Positions 41,112 to 45,530 of a DNA stretch of 45,530 nucleotides are shown piece after piece. A program made the position numbers and the translations under genes. The notes beneath the pieces were generated by a model that saw only the letters and a program-made list of their open reading frames with translations, was not told the origin of the DNA and did no database searches. The stretch's first letter is position 1, and each line of letters opens with the position of its first letter. The stretch is from Sporichthyaceae bacterium (lineage in GTDB: Bacteria > Actinomycetota > Actinomycetes > Sporichthyales > Sporichthyaceae), in NCBI GenBank assembly GCA_036493475.1, contig DASXPS010000031.1:1-45530 (forward strand). Direction: 5' to 3'.

Positions 41112-42569
41112 GTGGCGGCGGAGCCGGGCGTGACGCGGCTCATCGAAGAGATCCGGGCCGGTGCGCGCGGGCCGAAGCTCGGCGCGATCTTCGACTTCGA
41201 CGGCACGCTCATCGACGGGTATTCCGCGGCGACGCTGTACCAGTACCGGCTGCTGCACGGCGATCTCGGACCGTTCGAGATGTGGCGCACCATCCAACGC
41301 ATGCGCGGTCCGACGCTGGACGAGGACGGCTTTGTCGAGTTGGTGCACGACGGTCTGAAGAGCTGGAACGGTCGGTCCTGGGAGGACTTCCTCGCGGTGG
41401 GTCGCGAGCTGTGCTGCGGCACCGCGGGTGGGTTCATCGGCAACCTGTTCCACGACGCCTGGCGTTTGGTGCGCGCGCACAAGGCCATGGGTCACACCGT
41501 GGTGATCGCGACCTCGGCCACCGAGATGCAGGTCGCGCCGCTGGCCGAACAGCTCGAGGTGCCGCACGTGTTGTGCACCCGGCTGGAGGTGGTGGACGGC
41601 CTGCTCACCGGCCGGGTTGCGGGCCGCACGCTGTGGGGCGCCGGGAAGATCGCCGCGGTGAAGGAGTTTGCCGACGCGCACGATATCGATCTGACGCTCA
41701 GTCACGCTTACGCGAATGGCGACGAGGACGTGCCGCTGTTGGCCGCGGTCGGAGAGCCGCACCCGGTGAACCCACAGCCGGAGTTGGCGGTGGCCGCTGC
41801 CGCGGCGGGATGGACCCCGTTGCGGTTCGACTCCGGGAAGGCCGGCCGGCTGGACGTCCGCCCGGCGCTGCGCACCGCGACGCTGTTCGGCACGTTCTTC
41901 GGCGCCGCGGGCGCCGGGGCGGCCTTGGGTCTGCTCAATCGCAGTCGCCGCGCCGGGGTGGACGTGGCGGGCACCTTCTTCGACGCCTTCGCCGGGCCGC
42001 TCACCGGCATTGACGTCAAAGTGATCGGCCAGGAGAACGCCTGGGCGGCGCGTCCCGCCGTGTTCCTGATCAACCACCAGAGTCACCTCGTCGACTTCCT
42101 GGCCACGGTGCATGTGCTGCGTCGCGGCTTCACCGCGGTGGCCAAGGCCGAGGTCAAATCGATGCCGTTGGTCGGTCCGCTGTTCGACCTGGCGGGCGTC
42201 GCGTTCCTGGACCGTTCGGACCGGGACAAGGCCATCGAGGCGCTGGGCCCGGCGTTGGACAAGCTGCGCGAAGGCACCTCGATCGTCGTCGCCCCGGAGG
42301 GCACCCGCTCGCTGACCCCACTGCCGGGGCCGTTCAAGAAGGGCGGGTTCCACCTGGCCATGCAGGCCGGGGTGCCGATCGTGCCGGTCGTCATTCGGAA
42401 TGCCGGTGAGCTGATGTGGCGGCGGGCGCGCACTGTGCGGTCCGGCACCGTCGAGGTCGCGGTGCTGCCGCCGATCCCGACCGTCGGCTGGACCAAGCAG
42501 GACCTCGACGAGCACGTGGATGCCGTCCGGCAGTTGTACATCGACACCTTGGAGAACTGGCCGTCATGA
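41112..42569 (+). CDS. plsC: HAD-IB phosphatase fused to 1-acylglycerol-3-phosphate acyltransferase (PlsC)
   Basis: A 485-aa fusion. The N-terminal HAD-IB domain has AIFDFDGTLIDG (nucleophile D28) and ANGDEDVPLL. A short helical region (TLFGTFFGAAGAGAALGLL) follows, then the AGPAT domain, with NHQSHLVD, VAFLDRSDRDKA, VAPEGTRSLTP and VPIVPVVIRNAG. The catalytic histidine-aspartate spacing reads H322-x5-D328, one residue longer than the usual Hx4D. This fusion matches mycobacterial PlsC. GTG start. The next ATG overlaps its stop by 4 nt. Confidence 0.92.
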   Translation: MAAEPGVTRLIEEIRAGARGPKLGAIFDFDGTLIDGYSAATLYQYRLLHGDLGPFEMWRTIQRMRGPTLDEDGFVELVHDGLKSWNGRSWEDFLAVGRELCCGTAGGFIGNLFHDAWRLVRAHKAMGHTVVIATSATEMQVAPLAEQLEVPHVLCTRLEVVDGLLTGRVAGRTLWGAGKIAAVKEFADAHDIDLTLSHAYANGDEDVPLLAAVGEPHPVNPQPELAVAAAAAGWTPLRFDSGKAGRLDVRPALRTATLFGTFFGAAGAGAALGLLNRSRRAGVDVAGTFFDAFAGPLTGIDVKVIGQENAWAARPAVFLINHQSHLVDFLATVHVLRRGFTAVAKAEVKSMPLVGPLFDLAGVAFLDRSDRDKAIEALGPALDKLREGTSIVVAPEGTRSLTPLPGPFKKGGFHLAMQAGVPIVPVVIRNAGELMWRRARTVRSGTVEVAVLPPIPTVGWTKQDLDEHVDAVRQLYIDTLENWPS

Positions 42570-44218
42570 CCACCTACCTGCCCGCTGCCGGTGCCACGCA
42601 CGAGGTCGACAACCAGCCGCCGCCGCTCGCCCCGTACGACGCGTCAGCGGACATCGCGTTGCTGGAGGCGTTGCGGCGCGAGGGTGGCGCCTGGGCCGAG
42701 CCGGACATCCGGCGGGTGGGACGGCTGGCCGGCAGCGAGGAAGCACAGGAGTGGGCCGATCTCGCCAACCGCAACGAGCCCGTCCTGCGCACCCACGACC
42801 GGTTCGGCAACCGGATCGACGAGGTGGATTTCCACCCGGCGTGGCATCACCTGATGCGGGTGGCGGTGGCCGAAGGACTCGGCGGTAGCGCCTGGACCGA
42901 GAGCAAACCCGCGGCGCACGTGGTCCGTTTCGCCACCGCGCTGACGTGGGATCACACCGAACTCGGGCACGCCTGTCCGATGGCGATGACCTATGCGGTG
43001 ATCCCGGCGCTGCGCAAGGAGCCCGCGTTGGCCGCGCAGTACGAGGCGTTGTTGGGCAGCCGGGTCTACGACCCGGGTCTGCGTTTGCCGACGGAGAAGC
43101 GCGGCCTGCTCGCGGGCATGGGCATGACCGAGAAGCAGGGTGGCTCGGATGTGCGGGCCAACACCACGGTGGCCACGCCCACTGGTGAGGAGGGTGTCTA
43201 TCTGCTGCGCGGGCACAAGTGGTTCACCTCGGCGCCGATGTGCGACCTGTTCCTGGTGCTGGCGCAGGCTCCGGACGGGTTGACCTGTTTCCTGGTGCCG
43301 CGGGTGTTGCCGGATGGTTCCCGCAACCCGTTCCGGATTCAGCGGTTGAAGGACAAGCTCGGGAACCGATCGAACGCGTCGAGTGAGCCGGAGTTCGACG
43401 GCACGCTGGCCCGACGGGTGGGGCCGGAAGGCCGTGGCGTCAAGACCATCATCGAGATGGTCAATTGCACGCGGTTGGACTGCATCAGCGGTTCGGCGAC
43501 GCTGATGCGTAAGTCGTTGGTGGAGGCAGCGCACCATGTGCGACACCGTCGCGCGTTCGGGACGTTGTTGATCGATGCGCCGTTGATGCGCAATGTCTTG
43601 GCGGATTTGGCGTTGGAGTCCGAGGCGGCGACGGTGTTGACGTTGCGGTTGGCGGGGGCGACGGATCGGGCGATGGCCGGGGATGCGCAGGAGGCGTTGT
43701 TCCGGCGGATCGGGACGGCGGTGGGGAAGTACTGGGTGACCAAGCGGACGCCGCCGTTCACCGCGGAGGCGTTGGAATGCCTCGGTGGTAACGGATATGT
43801 CGAAGAGAGCGGGATGCCGCGGATTTATCGCGAGGCGCCGTTGAACTCGATCTGGGAGGGGTCGGGGAACGTCAACGCGTTGGATGTGTTGCGGGCGTTG
43901 GGGCGGGAGCCGGAGACGGCGGAGGCGTTTCTCGCGGAGTTGGAGTTGGCGCGGGGCGGGAACGGATACCTGGACGAGGAAATGACGGGGATCCGGGAGC
44001 ATCTGGTCGCCGGGAATCACCTGGATACGCAGGCCCGGCGCGGTGTGGAGATTATGGCGGTGGCGCTGCAGGCGTCGCTGTTGGTGCGGTACGCGCCGAG
44101 TGCGGTGGCGGATGCGTTTTGTGAGACGCGGATCGGGCGGCGGGGCGGGTTGGCGTTCGGGACGTTGCCCTTGTCTGCCGACGTGAACGCGATCCTCGAG
44201 CGGGCTGTGGTGGCCTGA
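42566..44218 (+). CDS. AidB-like acyl-CoA dehydrogenase
   Basis: A 550-aa FAD-dependent acyl-CoA dehydrogenase of the AidB group. GMGMTEKQGGSDVRANTT and GHKWFTSAPMCDLFLVLAQ are in the middle domain. TRLDCISGSATLMRKSLVEAAHHVRHRRAFG, ALECLGGNGYVEESGMPRIYREAPLNSIWEGSGNVNALDVLRAL closes the fold. E. coli AidB answers alkylation damage, but here the gene sits with plsB-plsC, so a lipid role is as likely. Codon usage changes sharply from about 43,500 on. The ATG overlaps the plsC stop by 4 nt. Confidence 0.9.
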   Translation: MTTYLPAAGATHEVDNQPPPLAPYDASADIALLEALRREGGAWAEPDIRRVGRLAGSEEAQEWADLANRNEPVLRTHDRFGNRIDEVDFHPAWHHLMRVAVAEGLGGSAWTESKPAAHVVRFATALTWDHTELGHACPMAMTYAVIPALRKEPALAAQYEALLGSRVYDPGLRLPTEKRGLLAGMGMTEKQGGSDVRANTTVATPTGEEGVYLLRGHKWFTSAPMCDLFLVLAQAPDGLTCFLVPRVLPDGSRNPFRIQRLKDKLGNRSNASSEPEFDGTLARRVGPEGRGVKTIIEMVNCTRLDCISGSATLMRKSLVEAAHHVRHRRAFGTLLIDAPLMRNVLADLALESEAATVLTLRLAGATDRAMAGDAQEALFRRIGTAVGKYWVTKRTPPFTAEALECLGGNGYVEESGMPRIYREAPLNSIWEGSGNVNALDVLRALGREPETAEAFLAELELARGGNGYLDEEMTGIREHLVAGNHLDTQARRGVEIMAVALQASLLVRYAPSAVADAFCETRIGRRGGLAFGTLPLSADVNAILERAVVA

Positions 44219-44313
44219 GTTCTCTGGTTGCCTGACGCGACTGTTAGTACGGCCTGGAGGTGGGGGGCGGGCGGGGTCTGCGTCACGGGTGCGGGCGGTC
44301 GGGGCGACGGGGG

Positions 44314-44337
44314 TCGAACAAAGATTCGAGTAATACT
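44314..44337 (+). promoter_or_regulatory. AT-rich promoter with inverted repeat before the DUF222/HNH gene
   Basis: TCGAA (44314-44318) and TTCGA (44325-44329) form a short inverted repeat with a 6-nt spacer. They lie directly before TAATACT (44331-44337), a strong -10-like box in an otherwise G-rich region. The sequence from here to 44380 is markedly AT-rich. A regulator binding the repeat would block the promoter. Confidence 0.4.
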
Positions 44338-44380
44338 AAAATATTGCTTACAGGGTGACGATGCCGTGAGAAAATAAGTC

Positions 44381-45530
44381 ATGTTCATCGACCGGGGGGA
44401 CGACCCGCGGCACAGCGGCGGCGGCGGCGGCCGTTCGGGCGCGGCCGGGGTTGATCATCTGGGCGAGATCGCCCGGTTGGACGTCGAGATCGCGAAGTTG
44501 CAGGGCCGCCAGTTGGTGCACATGGCCGCCCAGGTCGCCGCGGTGGAGCAATCAGACCGCCACCTGCACACCTTGAATCCGCTCAAGTCCGCCTACGCCG
44601 AGATCAACCTGATGCTCAACGCCTCGGGCCGGCACGCGGACGATCGCATCGGCGCGGCGTGCGCGATGGCCACCGACTGCCCGCGCACCCTGGCCGCGGT
44701 GTGCACCGGGGAGATCACCGAGTACCGCGCGATCGTCATCCTGGACCAGACCTGCGGATTGCGTGGTGCCGAACGCGCCGCGGGCGAGGCCGAGGCGCTG
44801 GGGGTGGCCGCGGGACTGACCCCGGCGCGGTTGCGCGAGAAGGTGCAGCGCATCGTGGCCCGGATCAACCCCGGCGCAGTGATCAAGCGGCGGCAGGCCG
44901 AACGCAGCAAGCGCAACGTCTCTGTCTATCCCCAACCCGATGGCATGGCCACCCTGGTCGCCTATCTGACCGCGGAGGACGCGCACGAGATCTTCGGGGT
45001 CATCGACACCGCCGCCCGCGGGGCCAAAACCCCGGGTGATGAGCGCAGCATCGAGGGGCGCCGCGCCGATGCCCTGCACGATCTGATCTGCGCACCGAGC
45101 ACCGGTGAGAAACGCGTTGGTTGGCACGCGCAGATCCTCATCCCGCTCGGCACGGTGCTCGGCTTGAACGGGGAACCCGGCTACCTACCCGGCTACGGGC
45201 CCATCCCCGCCGAGATCTGCCGAGAACTCGCCGCGGATGCCACCTGGCGGCGGATCCTCACCGACCCGGTCACCAACACCACCCTGGATGTTGCACCCAA
45301 GCGTTACCGCCCCGGCGCGCGGCTGTCCGAGCTCATCCACACCCGCGACAAAACCTGCCGTTGGCCCGGCTGCAACCGCACCCGCGTCGAAACCGACCAC
45401 ACCATCCGACGCGAACACGGCGGACTGACCGTGCGGGCCAACCTCGGTGACTTCTGCACCCACCACCACCAACTCAAGGACGCACCCGGCTGGAAGGTCT
45501 ACCAGGACCCCGACGGGAACTTCACCTTCA
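44381..45530 (+). CDS. DUF222/HNH endonuclease-domain protein (13E12-type), C-terminus cut by window edge
   Basis: The frame starts at the ATG at 44381 (MFIDRGDDPRHS, Gly-rich). It runs through the DUF222 helical domain (ARLDVEIAKLQGRQLVHMAAQVAAVEQ, ACAMATDCPRTLAAVCTGEITEYRAIVI, GRRADALHDLI). It ends in an HNH nuclease module with CRWPGCNRTRVETDH, NLGDFCTHHHQLKD and the following GW tail. Such proteins recur in many copies in actinobacterial genomes, often as repeat or mobile-like units. No ribosome site is obvious. The last few residues lie beyond the window. Confidence 0.88.
   Translation, partial: MFIDRGDDPRHSGGGGGRSGAAGVDHLGEIARLDVEIAKLQGRQLVHMAAQVAAVEQSDRHLHTLNPLKSAYAEINLMLNASGRHADDRIGAACAMATDCPRTLAAVCTGEITEYRAIVILDQTCGLRGAERAAGEAEALGVAAGLTPARLREKVQRIVARINPGAVIKRRQAERSKRNVSVYPQPDGMATLVAYLTAEDAHEIFGVIDTAARGAKTPGDERSIEGRRADALHDLICAPSTGEKRVGWHAQILIPLGTVLGLNGEPGYLPGYGPIPAEICRELAADATWRRILTDPVTNTTLDVAPKRYRPGARLSELIHTRDKTCRWPGCNRTRVETDHTIRREHGGLTVRANLGDFCTHHHQLKDAPGWKVYQDPDGNFTF

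Noticed and set aside
1-45530. CRISPR array, insertion sequence with transposase, or plasmid origin
   Set aside because: I saw no regular spacer array, no transposase or recombinase reading frame with recognisable motifs, and no terminal inverted repeats.

Overview
The window is high-GC DNA from a filamentous or spore-forming actinomycete. Pointers are the fhaA-fhaB-pstP-rodA-pbpA-pknA-pknB cluster, CrgA, a class E sortase with a DUF881 partner, FemX, a mycothiol-type MDMPI/DinB enzyme, an SSI-type protease inhibitor and a DUF222/HNH (13E12-type) gene. Sporichthya/Frankiales-like or Streptomyces-related lineages fit best. This placement rests on gene content, not on a database search.

Layout. 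(1) 1-4.4 kb: the end of a GT87-type polyprenyl glycosyltransferase, then a tightly overlapped operon of femX, an alanine-racemase-fold PLP protein and a small membrane protein, then a convergent SSI-like secreted protease inhibitor. (2) 4.5-7.2 kb: a minus-strand response regulator, histidine kinase and GerMN lipoprotein, all overlapping, resembling a compact MtrAB-LpqB. (3) 7.4-20.6 kb: accessory metabolism. It holds a Kup K+ transporter, DUF1214 protein, sulfotransferase, UppP, PEP mutase/ICL-family enzyme, acyl-CoA synthetase, secreted zinc peptidase, two VOC dioxygenase-like proteins, a broken mycothiol-enzyme gene, a DUF5602-like lipoprotein, an O-methyltransferase and a DUF2071 protein. 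(4) 20.8-21.8 kb: an intact tRNA-Ala(GGC) and, 0.9 kb away, a copy of its 3' half beginning at the anticodon loop. This looks like the scar of a tRNA-targeting integrative element and encloses a cupin gene.

(5) 21.9-36.1 kb: the conserved envelope and cell-division block. PpiA and a rhomboid protease are followed by crgA, then DUF881, sortase E, a 57-aa membrane protein and pabA/trpG. Facing these is the minus-strand operon fhaA, fhaB, pstP, rodA, pbpA, pknA-like, pknB. The kinases, phosphatase and FHA readers regulate elongation and septation, carried out by RodA and PbpA. (6) 36.3-38.1 kb: tRNA-Leu(CAG) with a bidirectional terminator, an MDMPI/DinB enzyme and PPK2. (7) 38.2-44.2 kb: a MetE-like protein, then plsB, an HAD-plsC fusion and an AidB-like acyl-CoA dehydrogenase. 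Stop/start overlaps or 1-nt gaps link these four as a phospholipid-synthesis operon. (8) The right edge holds a truncated DUF222/HNH gene behind an unusually AT-rich promoter region.

Most of the window is recognisable actinobacterial core. The less ordinary items are the tRNA-Ala scar, the deleted and frameshifted mycothiol-enzyme pseudogene, operator-like palindromes before femX and fhaA, the DnaA-box cluster at the rhomboid/crgA junction, the short repeat between rodA and pbpA, several apparently leaderless genes, and the abrupt codon/GC-skew change late in the AidB-like gene.
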